From Morganella morganii (GTDB lineage: Bacteria; Pseudomonadota; Gammaproteobacteria; Enterobacterales; Enterobacteriaceae): a stretch of DNA of 64,000 nt. The position numbers and the translations under genes were made by a program. The notes below the pieces were generated by a model, which saw nothing but the letters and a program-made list of their open reading frames with translations, did not search any database and was not told where the DNA came from. Below, in pieces: positions 1-7,784 of this stretch. Each line of letters starts with the position of its first letter. Positions within the stretch are counted from its first letter, which is position 1. The DNA is taken from the NCBI RefSeq assembly GCF_019242955.1, contig NZ_CP066129.1, positions 434,001 to 498,000 of the forward strand, written 5' to 3'.

Positions 1-1233
1 ACTAAAGCAAAAAATGTGATTCTGTTTATCGGCGACGGTATGGGGGATTCCGAAATTACCGTGGCGCGTAACTACGCAGAGGGTGCAGGCGGTGTGTTTA
101 AAGGGATTGATGCCCTGCCGCTGACCGGTCAGTACACCACATATGCGCTCGATAAAAAAACACAGAAACCGAATTATGTTACTGACTCCGCCGCGTCCGC
201 GACAGCCTGGGCATCCGGCGTGAAAACCTATAACGGAGCGCTGGGCATTGATGTCACCGGCAAACCGCACACCACGATTCTCGAGCTGGCAAAGAAAAAC
301 GGCAAAGCGACCGGGAATGTCACCACTTCTGAAATTCAGGATGCCACGCCGGCAGCCCTGATCTCTCATATCAGCCAGCGTAAATGCTACGGTCCGGAAG
401 AAACGGCTGAGCGTTGCAGTGCCGATGCCCTGGAAAACGGCGGATTGGGCTCTATCAGTGAGCAACTGCTGAATGCCCGCGCGGATGTCACACTCGGCGG
501 CGGGGCGAAGAGTTTCCGTCAGACAGCGAAAGCCGGTGAATATGCCGGGAAAACGCTGGAAGAGCAGGCCGCGGCACGGGGTTATCTGGTCGTCAAAGAT
601 GCTAAATCACTGGCGGATATAAAAGCGGCAAATCAGGATAAACCGGTACTCGGTTTATTCAGTGACGGCAATATGGAAGTCGCGTGGGAAGGTCCGAAAG
701 CCTCTTACCGCGGCAGTCTCGATAAGCCGGTGGTGGAGTGCAAACCAAACTCAAAACTTGACCCGGATGCACCGACACTGGCTCAGATGACGGAAAAAGC
801 CGTTGACCTGCTGAAAGATCACGAAAACGGTTTCTTCTTACAGGTGGAAAGCGCATCTATCGATAAACAGGATCACGCTGCAAATGCCTGTGGTCAGATC
901 GGCGAAACCGTTGCACTGGATGAAGCGGTACAAATCGGTATGGAATACGCCAAAAAACATGGTGATACACTGGTGATTGTCACCGCTGACCATGCCCATT
1001 CCAGTCAGATTATTGAAGCTGATGTGGTATCACCGGGGCTGACTCAGGCACTGCTGACCAAAGACGGCAGCGTGATGGCAGTCAACTACGGTAACTCGGA
1101 ATCAGATTCGCAGGAGCATACGGGTGCCCAGCTGCGTGTGGCGGCATACGGTCCGGGGGCGGCGAATGTGGTAGGTCTGACGGATCAGACAGATTTATTC
1201 TTCACCATGCGGGATGCGATGGAACTGAAGTAA
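1..1233 (+). CDS. phoA: Alkaline phosphatase PhoA (3' part, start lies upstream of window)
   Basis: Periplasmic zinc/magnesium phosphomonoesterase that releases phosphate from organic esters. The reading frame is open from base 1, so the signal peptide and about the first 60 residues are outside the window. Visible hallmarks are the metal-binding GDGMGDSE near the start, the nucleophile Ser in [10 protein letters not shown] (Ser codon at 187-189), the metal-ligand stretch TADHAH, and the late zinc ligand His in QEHTG (codon near 1117). Similarity to E. coli PhoA runs over the full visible length. A GTG at 16 is an internal codon, not the start. The next gene is a phosphate transporter, so the pair may serve phosphate acquisition. 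No Pho box can be judged because the promoter is not included. Confidence 0.97.
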   Translation, partial: TKAKNVILFIGDGMGDSEITVARNYAEGAGGVFKGIDALPLTGQYTTYALDKKTQKPNYVTDSAASATAWASGVKTYNGALGIDVTGKPHTTILELAKKNGKATGNVTTSEIQDATPAALISHISQRKCYGPEETAERCSADALENGGLGSISEQLLNARADVTLGGGAKSFRQTAKAGEYAGKTLEEQAAARGYLVVKDAKSLADIKAANQDKPVLGLFSDGNMEVAWEGPKASYRGSLDKPVVECKPNSKLDPDAPTLAQMTEKAVDLLKDHENGFFLQVESASIDKQDHAANACGQIGETVALDEAVQIGMEYAKKHGDTLVIVTADHAHSSQIIEADVVSPGLTQALLTKDGSVMAVNYGNSESDSQEHTGAQLRVAAYGPGAANVVGLTDQTDLFFTMRDAMELK

Positions 1234-1277
1234 TCTGCGGTACCTGATATTCACAATGTTCTGAAATGCTTTTCTTC

Positions 1278-1333
1278 ATGTTGATAGTTTTACGTTGATG
1301 GTATTACGTTGATGGTTTTACGTTGATGGTATT
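1278..1333. repeat. Four tandem 14-bp units
   Basis: Units of the form acgttgatggtwtt repeat head to tail at 1292-1305, 1306-1319 and 1320-1333, preceded by a decayed copy at 1278-1291. The repeat lies between the phoA stop codon and its terminator, so it would be in the 3' untranslated RNA. Confidence 0.85.
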
Positions 1334-1358
1334 ATTTTGCTGATTTCAGCAGTGGCTG

Positions 1359-1387
1359 CCGCCGGTACTCTGTACCGGCGGTTTTTT
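1359..1387 (+). terminator. Rho-independent terminator of phoA
   Basis: A perfect 10-bp stem (ccgccggtac / gtaccggcgg) with a 3-nt loop is followed by six T residues. Confidence 0.92.
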
Positions 1388-1637
1388 ATTATCTTTTGTA
1401 ACATGATGATTTTTGAAATATATTTACCATAAGGTATACTTATCCGATGTCTCCGCCCGGGGACAGACATCCTGTATTCCGTAAAACTGTGTGTTTTATG
1501 CGATTTTTTTCTTCTGATGGCAGCGGTGTTTATTACTATTATCACATTGTGACACGGTGATCGTGTGATATACCGTTGATCTGATCGTTTTAACGGGAAC
1601 ACCATACTAATGACAACACCAGGCTGACGAAAACATT
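1388..1637. other. Intergenic region between the phoA terminator and the phosphate transporter
   Basis: AT-rich region that must carry the promoter of the downstream transporter gene. I see no clear Pho box or other named operator. Short minus-strand frames here have no supporting signals. Confidence 0.5.
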
Positions 1638-3293
1638 ATGCTGACATTACTCCATCTTCTTTCATCCGTTGCGCTGCTGGTCTGGGGGACACATATTGTC
1701 CGGACCGGGATTATGCGCGTTTTTGGTGCGGATTTGCGGAGTCTGCTCGGAAAAAGCATCCGGAAAACATCACGGGCGTTTCTGGCCGGTCTGGGTGTGA
1801 CTGCACTGGTGCAGAGCAGTAACGCCACCGCATTGCTGGTGATCTCATTTGTGGCGCAGGGCATGATTGCACTGCCGCCCGCACTGGTGATTATGCTGGG
1901 GGCTGATGTCGGAACGGCGCTGATGGCGCGGGTACTGACGTTTGACCTCTCCTGGTTATCACCACTGCTGATTCTGGCGGGGGTCAGCACGTTTCTCAGT
2001 CAGAAAAAGAGCCGGACAGGGCAGCTCGGGCGTGTTGGTATCGGGCTGGGTCTGATTCTTCTGGCACTTCAGCTGATCGTTACCTCCGCAGAGCCGATTA
2101 CACAGGCTTCTGCGGTTCAGGCCGTTTTTACTTCACTGAGCGGGGATGCGGTGCTGGCTCTGCTGGTGGGCGCGCTGTTCGCCATGGTCAGTTATTCCAG
2201 CCTGGCGGCGGTTCTGCTGACAGCCACTCTGAGTGCCACCGGTCTGGTGCCGCTGCATATCAGTCTGGCGATAGTGATCGGTTCCAATCTCGGCAGCGGT
2301 TTTCTGGCGCTGATGAGCAGCCGGGGCCAGAATGCCGTTGCCCGTCAGGTCATGCTCGGCAGCCTGTTTTTCAAGCTGATTGGCTGTGTGCTGGTACTGC
2401 CGTGGGTAAAACCGCTGGCACTCTGGATCGGCCAGTACAATCTGCCGGCGGCGGAAGTGGTTATCTGGTTCCATGTTGTGTATAACCTGGCCCGCTGTGT
2501 GCTGATGCTGGCACTGGTAAAACCGATGGCACGATTGTGTCAGCGGCTGGTCGCTGAACCGGAGGCGGCAGAAGACACGGCGGCCCCCCGTTATCTGGAT
2601 CAGAGCGCACTGGATACGCCGTCTCTCGCACTCGCCAATGCGGTACGGGAAACCCTGCGGCTGGGGGATGTGATTGAGCAGATGTTACAGCGTTTTGACA
2701 GCCAGCTTGCGGGAAAAGGTGAACAGAAACGGCTGATCGGCCATCTGGAAGAGGAAGCGGAACTGCTGCACAGCAGTATCAAGCTCTATCTGGCGCAGTT
2801 GCAGCAGACTGAGCTGGGAGAGAGTGATTCCCGGCGCTGGGCGGAAGTGATTGATACCGCGATGTCGCTTCAGCAGTCTTCCCTGATTATCGGGCGGATG
2901 TCGCACGATGTGGCGAATCAGACTGCTGATCCGCAGCGCATCTTCTCAAAAGACGGCTACAGTGAACTGACCACCATGATGTCGCGGCTGCAAAATAACC
3001 TTAATCTGGCGATGTCAGTGTTTGTGTCCGGGGATGTGGATAATGCGCGGCGGTTGCGCCGGGCAAAACACCGGTTCCGTCTGCTGAATCAGCGTTATTC
3101 TTTTGCTCACGTGGAACGGCTGCATGTCAATAATCTGCAGAGTATCGGCAGCAGCCGGTTACATATCGGGCTGCTGGGGGATATGAAGCGTCTGAATTCT
3201 CTGTTTTGCTCTGTGGCCTATCATGTGTTAGAAGGTGTCGCAGATATAAAAGCAGAGACAACAAATGATGACACTTCTCACGAGACTGCTTGA
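1638..3293 (+). CDS. yjbB: Na/Pi cotransporter family protein YjbB
   Basis: Inner-membrane sodium-phosphate symporter-like protein of 551 residues, close to the 543 of E. coli YjbB and similar throughout. The N-terminal half (about residues 1-310) is a hydrophobic NptA/PNaS transport domain with the family motif QSSNAT near residue 58 and a second, inverted-repeat copy containing SYSSLAA near residue 190. The C-terminal 200 residues are charged and helical and resemble PhoU, usually taken as a regulatory domain. E. coli YjbB has been linked to phosphate export, so direction of transport is uncertain. The ATG at 1638 gives MLTLLHLL, matching E. coli. The Shine-Dalgarno sequence is weak. The end overlaps the next ORF by 29 bp. 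Confidence 0.9.
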   Translation: MLTLLHLLSSVALLVWGTHIVRTGIMRVFGADLRSLLGKSIRKTSRAFLAGLGVTALVQSSNATALLVISFVAQGMIALPPALVIMLGADVGTALMARVLTFDLSWLSPLLILAGVSTFLSQKKSRTGQLGRVGIGLGLILLALQLIVTSAEPITQASAVQAVFTSLSGDAVLALLVGALFAMVSYSSLAAVLLTATLSATGLVPLHISLAIVIGSNLGSGFLALMSSRGQNAVARQVMLGSLFFKLIGCVLVLPWVKPLALWIGQYNLPAAEVVIWFHVVYNLARCVLMLALVKPMARLCQRLVAEPEAAEDTAAPRYLDQSALDTPSLALANAVRETLRLGDVIEQMLQRFDSQLAGKGEQKRLIGHLEEEAELLHSSIKLYLAQLQQTELGESDSRRWAEVIDTAMSLQQSSLIIGRMSHDVANQTADPQRIFSKDGYSELTTMMSRLQNNLNLAMSVFVSGDVDNARRLRRAKHRFRLLNQRYSFAHVERLHVNNLQSIGSSRLHIGLLGDMKRLNSLFCSVAYHVLEGVADIKAETTNDDTSHETA

Positions 3294-3585
3294 ACGGCAG
3301 GAGATTCCGCAGGTCTGGTCAATCGACCGGACTGAACTGATTGAACATCTGTACCTGCATCAGAAAGGTGAACTGGTGCTCTCTGCGCAGCGTCAGCTCT
3401 TTGCCTGCTGTAAAACAGCGGCAAAAGAGATGGGCGCGAAAGGGTTTTATATTTCATCCATTCCGTCAGAAAATACCGTGCATTTTTATCAGCACCCGGG
3501 ATGCGAACTGATTGCAAAGCCGGACCCGGCGCTGTTTGCCCTTGAACCGGAAGATATCCATTTCGTGTTTTTTTTCCGTGACTGA
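3265..3585 (+). CDS. Shortened GNAT-family acetyltransferase-like protein
   Basis: 106 residues. The first part (residues 8-38, including VWSIDRTELIEHLY and GELVL) and the last part (about residues 40-106, including GFYISSIPSENTVHFY and PALFALEPEDIH) match the two ends of a GNAT subfamily whose members are about 170-190 residues. The middle is missing, including the acetyl-CoA-binding motif A (Q/R-x-x-G-x-G/A). The frame stays open across the join, so this looks like an in-frame internal deletion of about 70 codons. It starts inside the end of yjbB, suggesting translational coupling (ATG at 3265 or 3268). It is probably not an active acetyltransferase; whether a folded protein is made is unknown. 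Confidence 0.6.
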   Translation: MMTLLTRLLERQEIPQVWSIDRTELIEHLYLHQKGELVLSAQRQLFACCKTAAKEMGAKGFYISSIPSENTVHFYQHPGCELIAKPDPALFALEPEDIHFVFFFRD

Positions 3586-3632
3586 TCATTTAACACATTA
3601 ATATCCGGTCAATTTATAGACGCATTAATTAT

Positions 3633-3672
3633 AGGTGTATGATTTTAAGGTATATAATCATACACCTTTTTT
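3633..3672 (+). terminator. Terminator after yjbB / short GNAT-like ORF
   Basis: A perfect 12-bp stem (aggtgtatgatt at 3633-3644, complement at 3656-3667) is followed by a run of T residues. Confidence 0.85.
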
Positions 3673-3724
3673 GCATTTTATGTGAAAAAGCGGTTGCAAC
3701 GGGCAGCAGATTATTTATGATAAC

Positions 3725-3743
3725 AGGAATGATTCTCATTTCG
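3725..3743. promoter_or_regulatory. Fur-box-like site upstream of yjjZ
   Basis: The core aatgattctcatt resembles the Fur consensus core aatgataatcatt. By my alignment 11 of 19 consensus positions match. It lies about 20 bp before the yjjZ start. In E. coli yjjZ neighbours the Fur-regulated fhuF, which supports an iron link. Confidence 0.55.
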
Positions 3744-3764
3744 TTATTGTAAGGAGTGGCTGTG

Positions 3765-4025
3765 ATGCAAATCAAACACCCGCTTTCATCGTTTTTCTGG
3801 CAGCAGTTAACCGGAGTCGGTGGCATGATGCTGGCGCTGATACCGGTCGTGTTGTTTTTATCACAGGGGCATGAACAGGATGCTGCCCGCATTGCATTAG
3901 CGGTGGTGATTCTGCTGACAATGCCGATGCTGTATAACCGCGTATTGCGTCATTTCCTGCTGATTCCGGCAGGTATTGCATTTGTTCTGGGAAGTCTGCT
4001 CTGGTTTGAGCATCTGAGGATGTGA
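3765..4025 (+). CDS. yjjZ: Small membrane protein YjjZ (DUF1435 family)
   Basis: 86-residue hydrophobic protein with two to three predicted membrane segments. The stretch MLYNRVLRHFLLIPAGIAFV near the C-terminus matches the DUF1435/YjjZ signature (LYxxxLRHxxLLP). I chose the ATG at 3765 because a Shine-Dalgarno aagga lies at 3751-3755, nine bases before it; an in-frame GTG at 3756 directly abuts that site. Location beside tRNA-Leu and rsmC is the same as in E. coli. The function of the family is unknown. The upstream Fur-like box suggests induction under iron limitation. Confidence 0.75.
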   Translation: MQIKHPLSSFFWQQLTGVGGMMLALIPVVLFLSQGHEQDAARIALAVVILLTMPMLYNRVLRHFLLIPAGIAFVLGSLLWFEHLRM

Positions 4026-4066
4026 TATCCGGAAGTAAAGATTATTGCAGAAGATTGTCATAACAG

Positions 4067-4153
4067 TGGTGCGAAGGGGGGGACTTGAACCCCCACGTCC
4101 GTAAGAACACTAACACCTGAAGCTAGCGCGTCTACCAATTCCGCCACCCTCGC
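4067..4153 (-). tRNA. leuP: tRNA-Leu (anticodon CAG)
   Basis: An 87-nt minus-strand gene, CCA-encoding, nearly identical to E. coli leuQPV tRNA-Leu1. The anticodon CAG is the complement of 4117-4119. The long variable arm is typical of class II tRNAs. It differs from the neighbouring copy by one base in the variable-arm stem, turning a C-G pair into U-G. The symbol is by analogy to the E. coli leuQPV cluster. Confidence 0.97.
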
Positions 4154-4201
4154 AGGTACTGTCATTCAATCTGCTGTCAGTTGTGTGTGATAAGATCTGA
4201 T

Positions 4202-4288
4202 TGGTGCGAAGGGGGGGACTTGAACCCCCACGTCCGTAAGGACACTAACACCTGAAGCTAGCGCGTCTACCAATTCCGCCACCCTCGC
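4202..4288 (-). tRNA. leuV: tRNA-Leu (anticodon CAG), second copy
   Basis: An 87-nt minus-strand gene, CCA-encoding, with anticodon CAG (complement of 4252-4254). It is promoter-proximal and separated by 48 bp from the other copy, so both are probably cut from one transcript. E. coli carries three copies at this site; two are seen here. Confidence 0.97.
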
Positions 4289-4326
4289 AATTCAGAACTA
4301 TCTTGTTACTGATAGCATGGAGGCGG

Positions 4327-4354
4327 ATTTTAGCGGTTTTATCCGCGCCGTCAA
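4327..4354 (-). promoter_or_regulatory. Stable-RNA promoter of the tRNA-Leu pair
   Basis: On the minus strand the -35 ttgacg (complement of 4349-4354) and -10 taaaat (complement of 4327-4332) are 16 bp apart. A GC-rich discriminator (ccgcctcc) follows, as expected for a growth-rate-controlled stable-RNA promoter. Confidence 0.8.
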
Positions 4355-4390
4355 TAATTTTTTATCAAAATTGGTGACTTCGCTTAATTA

Positions 4391-5404
4391 TTAGGCATTT
4401 GTGGCCAGGTAGATCTTAAATTTGCCGGTTTGTGCCAGCACCTTATGCTGACCAAACGTGCTGTCCAGCAGATCCGGGTACGGCAAAAAGGCGTTCGCCA
4501 CGATGCAGAGTTTTCCGCCGCGGTTCAGTCGGGCTTTGGCACCGGAGATAAGGCGTTGTGCCGCGCTGTAGCTGGTGTTCAGTCCGTCGTGGAACGGCGG
4601 GTTAGCGACGATCCAGTCATAGCGGTCGCTGATATCAGAATACACATCACTGGCGATAACACGCCCTTCCAGCTGATTGTGCACCAGCGTTTCGCGTCCG
4701 GCCTCAAGAGCGGCGGCAGAGACATCACTGAGTGTCAGGGTCAGTCCCGGATTGCGTTTAGCCAGTACGGTTGCGATAACACCACTGCCGCAGGCGATAT
4801 CCAGCAGTGAGCCGGTCACCGGCTGGTTCAGTGATTCCAGCAGCAGCGCACTGCCGACATCAATATTATCCTGACTGAATACCCCCGGCAGCGTCACGAT
4901 TTGCGCACCTTCTGCGGTATAACTGCCGAACCACTCTTTCAGGGCAAAGTGTGCCGGCGTGGTCAGTTCACCGTAATAAAGACCGCAGCGGCGGGCGCTG
5001 TCGATTTTACGGAGTGCCGTGAACGGCTCTGTCATTTTTTCCGCACTGCGGACACCGCTGCGGTTTTCACCGACAATAAAAATATTGCTGCCAACCGGCA
5101 GACAGGAAAAAATCTGCGTCAGCTGGAACAGGGCTTCCTGTTTACTCTTCGGCCAGAAATAGATCAGTGTGTCGCACTGTGCAGCCGCTTCCGGGCTGAC
5201 AGTCAGTGCAAAGGCAGCGCGATCACCCAGCGGTGCACGCAAAGCCTGCCACTGATGATACTGACTGGTGCTGACATACACTGACTGTGCGGAAAGCTGT
5301 GCGGCAAGGGGATCCTGAATGTCCCCGGCAAGCAGGACACGGCTCCCGGTAAATTCGTCTGCATGACGTAAAATCACTTCACTGGCCGGGGTAAGCATGG
5401 ACAT
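4391..5404 (-). CDS. rsmC: 16S rRNA m2G1207 methyltransferase RsmC
   Basis: Methylates N2 of G1207 of 16S rRNA in the 30S subunit using S-adenosylmethionine. 337 residues, in line with the E. coli enzyme (343). The N-terminal half is the degenerate non-catalytic methyltransferase-like domain. The C-terminal half has the SAM-binding motif (LDIACGSGVIAT near residue 201) and the catalytic NPPFHDG near residue 266. The N-terminus MSMLTPASEVILRH matches E. coli. The first of two close ATGs is preceded by caggagt at good spacing. It is divergent from holD and next to the tRNA-Leu genes, as in E. coli. Confidence 0.95.
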   Translation of the reverse strand: MSMLTPASEVILRHADEFTGSRVLLAGDIQDPLAAQLSAQSVYVSTSQYHQWQALRAPLGDRAAFALTVSPEAAAQCDTLIYFWPKSKQEALFQLTQIFSCLPVGSNIFIVGENRSGVRSAEKMTEPFTALRKIDSARRCGLYYGELTTPAHFALKEWFGSYTAEGAQIVTLPGVFSQDNIDVGSALLLESLNQPVTGSLLDIACGSGVIATVLAKRNPGLTLTLSDVSAAALEAGRETLVHNQLEGRVIASDVYSDISDRYDWIVANPPFHDGLNTSYSAAQRLISGAKARLNRGGKLCIVANAFLPYPDLLDSTFGQHKVLAQTGKFKIYLATNA

Positions 5405-5495
5405 CCGTTAACTCCTGTAAATCATAATTCGGCAGCATTGGCGCGGGCAGCGCGCTTTGCTAAGATAGTGTCGTTTGTTATTTCAGGGATACATT

Positions 5496-5906
5496 ATGAC
5501 GCGACGAGACAGAATGCTGGCTCAGATGGGGATCACCCAATGGACGCTGCGTCAGCCGCAGCGCCTGAAAGGGGAGCTGTCTGTACAGATCCCGGCTTCG
5601 GCACGTCTGCTGATCATAACCGATGAGCAGGCAGATCTCACCTGTGATTTACTCAGCGATATATTTCGCAGCCTGAATATCACGGCGGAAGATGTTTACT
5701 GCATCACGCCGGATAATGTACAGAGTATCCCGGCGCAGACAAATTGCCTGTGCTGGCTGCCGGGAACGGAAGCTGAACTGCCGGATTCACTGCCTTCATT
5801 ACACTCACCCCGTATTGCCGATCTGTATCAGGATGCGCAGGCAAAACGGGGTTTATGGACACAAATTTATCATTATGATCACGCTGTCACCGCTGCTTCC
5901 CGCTGA
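5496..5906 (+). CDS. holD: DNA polymerase III psi subunit HolD
   Basis: Psi subunit of the clamp-loader complex; with chi (HolC) it links the polymerase III holoenzyme to SSB. 136 residues versus 137 in E. coli. The N-terminal MTRRDRMLAQMGITQWTLR carries the conserved GITQW that contacts chi. The ATG at 5496 matches the E. coli start; longer in-frame starts upstream lack support. The 3' end overlaps rimI by 32 bp in another frame, the same overlapping arrangement as in E. coli, so the two are co-transcribed and probably translationally coupled. Confidence 0.92.
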   Translation: MTRRDRMLAQMGITQWTLRQPQRLKGELSVQIPASARLLIITDEQADLTCDLLSDIFRSLNITAEDVYCITPDNVQSIPAQTNCLCWLPGTEAELPDSLPSLHSPRIADLYQDAQAKRGLWTQIYHYDHAVTAASR

Positions 5907-6327
5907 TTTTGCCGCCGCATTCCGTATTGAGCAGGCCGCTCACGCCTATCCCTGGAGTGACGCCACATTCCGCAGTAATCACGGCGAACGCTACCATAAC
6001 CTGAAGCTGGAAACAGACGGGGAACTGGCCGGATTCGCTATCAATCAGACTGTGCTGGATGAAGCAACACTGTTTAACATTGCCGTTTCACCTGAACATC
6101 AGGGAAAAGGCTATGGCCGTCAGCTTTTGGAAAAAGTGATTGAGGATCTGACCGCAAAAGGGATTGCGACACTCTGGCTGGAGGTCCGGGCGTCAAACAG
6201 ACCGGCGATTGCGCTGTATGAATCGCTCGGTTTTAATGAGGTTTCTGTCCGGAAGAATTATTATCCGGCGGCGCAGGGCAAAGAAGATGCGCTGATTATG
6301 GCGCTTTATCTGAGTTTCGGAATGTAA
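5875..6327 (+). CDS. rimI: Ribosomal protein bS18 alanine N-acetyltransferase RimI
   Basis: GNAT enzyme that acetylates the N-terminal alanine of ribosomal protein S18. 150 residues, near the E. coli 148. The acetyl-CoA motif A is present as EHQGKGYGRQLL (about residues 73-84), after the conserved LFNIAVSP strand. The late LWLEVRASN and ALYESLGFNEV complete the GNAT fold, and NYYP near residue 133 is typical of RimI. The ATG at 5875 inside the end of holD aligns with E. coli; a much longer upstream frame only reads holD in another frame. The usual next gene yjjG is absent here. Confidence 0.93.
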   Translation: MITLSPLLPADFAAAFRIEQAAHAYPWSDATFRSNHGERYHNLKLETDGELAGFAINQTVLDEATLFNIAVSPEHQGKGYGRQLLEKVIEDLTAKGIATLWLEVRASNRPAIALYESLGFNEVSVRKNYYPAAQGKEDALIMALYLSFGM

Positions 6328-6331
6328 TAGC

Positions 6332-6366
6332 AGGATAAACCGGATAAAACGGTGTTTTTTTATCCT
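6332..6366 (+). terminator. Possible terminator after rimI
   Basis: An imperfect inverted repeat, ggataaaccg with its complement interrupted by a T tract, ends in seven T residues followed by atcc. It is weaker than the other terminators listed. Confidence 0.4.
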
Positions 6367-6426
6367 TTTCGGTAATTTTCTGCGTGCTACCGTGATGGTA
6401 TATATCTATCACAGGTACGCCTCCTC

Positions 6427-7659
6427 ATGTTTATCCATAAAATTATCACACCGATATTTATCCGGCGCTTTGAATGCGCCGGTTCTGAGTGTCTTTCGCA
6501 CTGCTGCCAGGACTGGTTTATCAGTATTGATAAGAAAACCTATAAAAAATATCACAGTGCTGACAGCATTGAGATTAAACAGATTTCTCAGGAACATGTG
6601 CTTAAATCAGAGCGCACCAATGCATATGCCTATATCCGGCTGACTGACGAAAAACAGTGCCCGTTTCTGACGGAAAAACGCCTGTGCGGGATCTACAGTA
6701 AACTCGGGCCTTCCGCGATGAGTGATACCTGCCGTGAGTATCCGCGCAGTGAAGCAAAATATCAGAATGCGACATTTAAACGTTTGTCACTCTCCTGTCC
6801 GGAAGTTGTCCGCCAGTTGCTGTTTTCCGCTGATGCCATGCAGCTGACGGAAGAAGACCTGTATCTGAAAAAAGTACCTGATGACGCGGCACTGACTGAT
6901 CCGCAATACCTGGTGTATCTCTGGTGTCTGAATCTGGTGCAGGCACCGTCACCGGAGTTTGAGGATAACCTCTATGCCGTTATGCAGCTGCTGACGTTTA
7001 TCAGTAAACTCAGTTATGACATTGAGGCGAATTTTGACCGTATTCAGGGCGTGTATGAATTTCTGCTCAATGCAACGGAAAACGGGGAACTGACAGCAGA
7101 ACGCAGAGCATTGCCGCATCCGGTCAGTTTTCAGACCGCAGTGCTGAGTGTTTACGGTAAATTTATCCCGAAACTGTCCCGCAGCGGTACTTTTTTACTC
7201 TCCACCTATATCAACACGCTGAACCAACTGGGAATGGATGAGCAGCAGACCACAGAACGCACAGAAGAAAACATGGCGCGTCTGCGGGCGGAATGGAAGG
7301 TACAGCAGCAGAACAGCTGTCTGAATGAACCGTACTCACTGCGCAATCTGTTTTCTTATCTGCTGTATCACAGCCAGTTTCCGCACGCGGATAATTTCAC
7401 CGGTGAGGTTACCGGTACCCGTAATGCAATGTCTCATTTCAGTCTGCTGGTGATGGATTATTTTTATCTGCGCACCAATCTGGCGGCACTGGCGGCAACG
7501 GAAAAACGGCCCCTGAAAGAAAGTGATGTGCAGTTGCTGATGGGCGCCTATTTTGCCCTGAAAATGCATATGGGTGATATTAATACGTACTTGCTGGCAC
7601 TGATGGATCGTTGTCAGATGAGTGATGCGGTCGCCTGCATCTGCCTGCTTGATAACTGA
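6427..7659 (+). CDS. fliB: Flagellin lysine-N-methylase FliB
   Basis: FliB methylates lysine side chains on surface-exposed parts of flagellin. 410 residues, close to the roughly 400 of Salmonella FliB. The cysteine pattern of the family is clear: CAGSECLSHCCQDW near residue 15, CPFLTEKRLCGIYSKLGPS near 77, a further Cys in SDTCREYPR, and LSCPE near 122; these are thought to bind a metal or Fe-S centre. The remainder is helical and poorly conserved. No flagellar genes are nearby, so it acts on flagellin encoded elsewhere. It sits where E. coli has yjjG, between rimI and prfC, which suggests replacement. No strong ribosome-binding site precedes the ATG, so the start is less certain. Confidence 0.8.
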   Translation: MFIHKIITPIFIRRFECAGSECLSHCCQDWFISIDKKTYKKYHSADSIEIKQISQEHVLKSERTNAYAYIRLTDEKQCPFLTEKRLCGIYSKLGPSAMSDTCREYPRSEAKYQNATFKRLSLSCPEVVRQLLFSADAMQLTEEDLYLKKVPDDAALTDPQYLVYLWCLNLVQAPSPEFEDNLYAVMQLLTFISKLSYDIEANFDRIQGVYEFLLNATENGELTAERRALPHPVSFQTAVLSVYGKFIPKLSRSGTFLLSTYINTLNQLGMDEQQTTERTEENMARLRAEWKVQQQNSCLNEPYSLRNLFSYLLYHSQFPHADNFTGEVTGTRNAMSHFSLLVMDYFYLRTNLAALAATEKRPLKESDVQLLMGAYFALKMHMGDINTYLLALMDRCQMSDAVACICLLDN

Positions 7660-7784
7660 ACCCGGGGCATTTTTCAGGCTTTTGTTGTCTCACGGGGCAA
7701 TCCGGGCGAAAATAAGCGCCATTAATGAGAAATCAGGGGCGGGAACCGCGTGTTTCTGTCCCGCAGCCCCAGAAGAACACTCAG

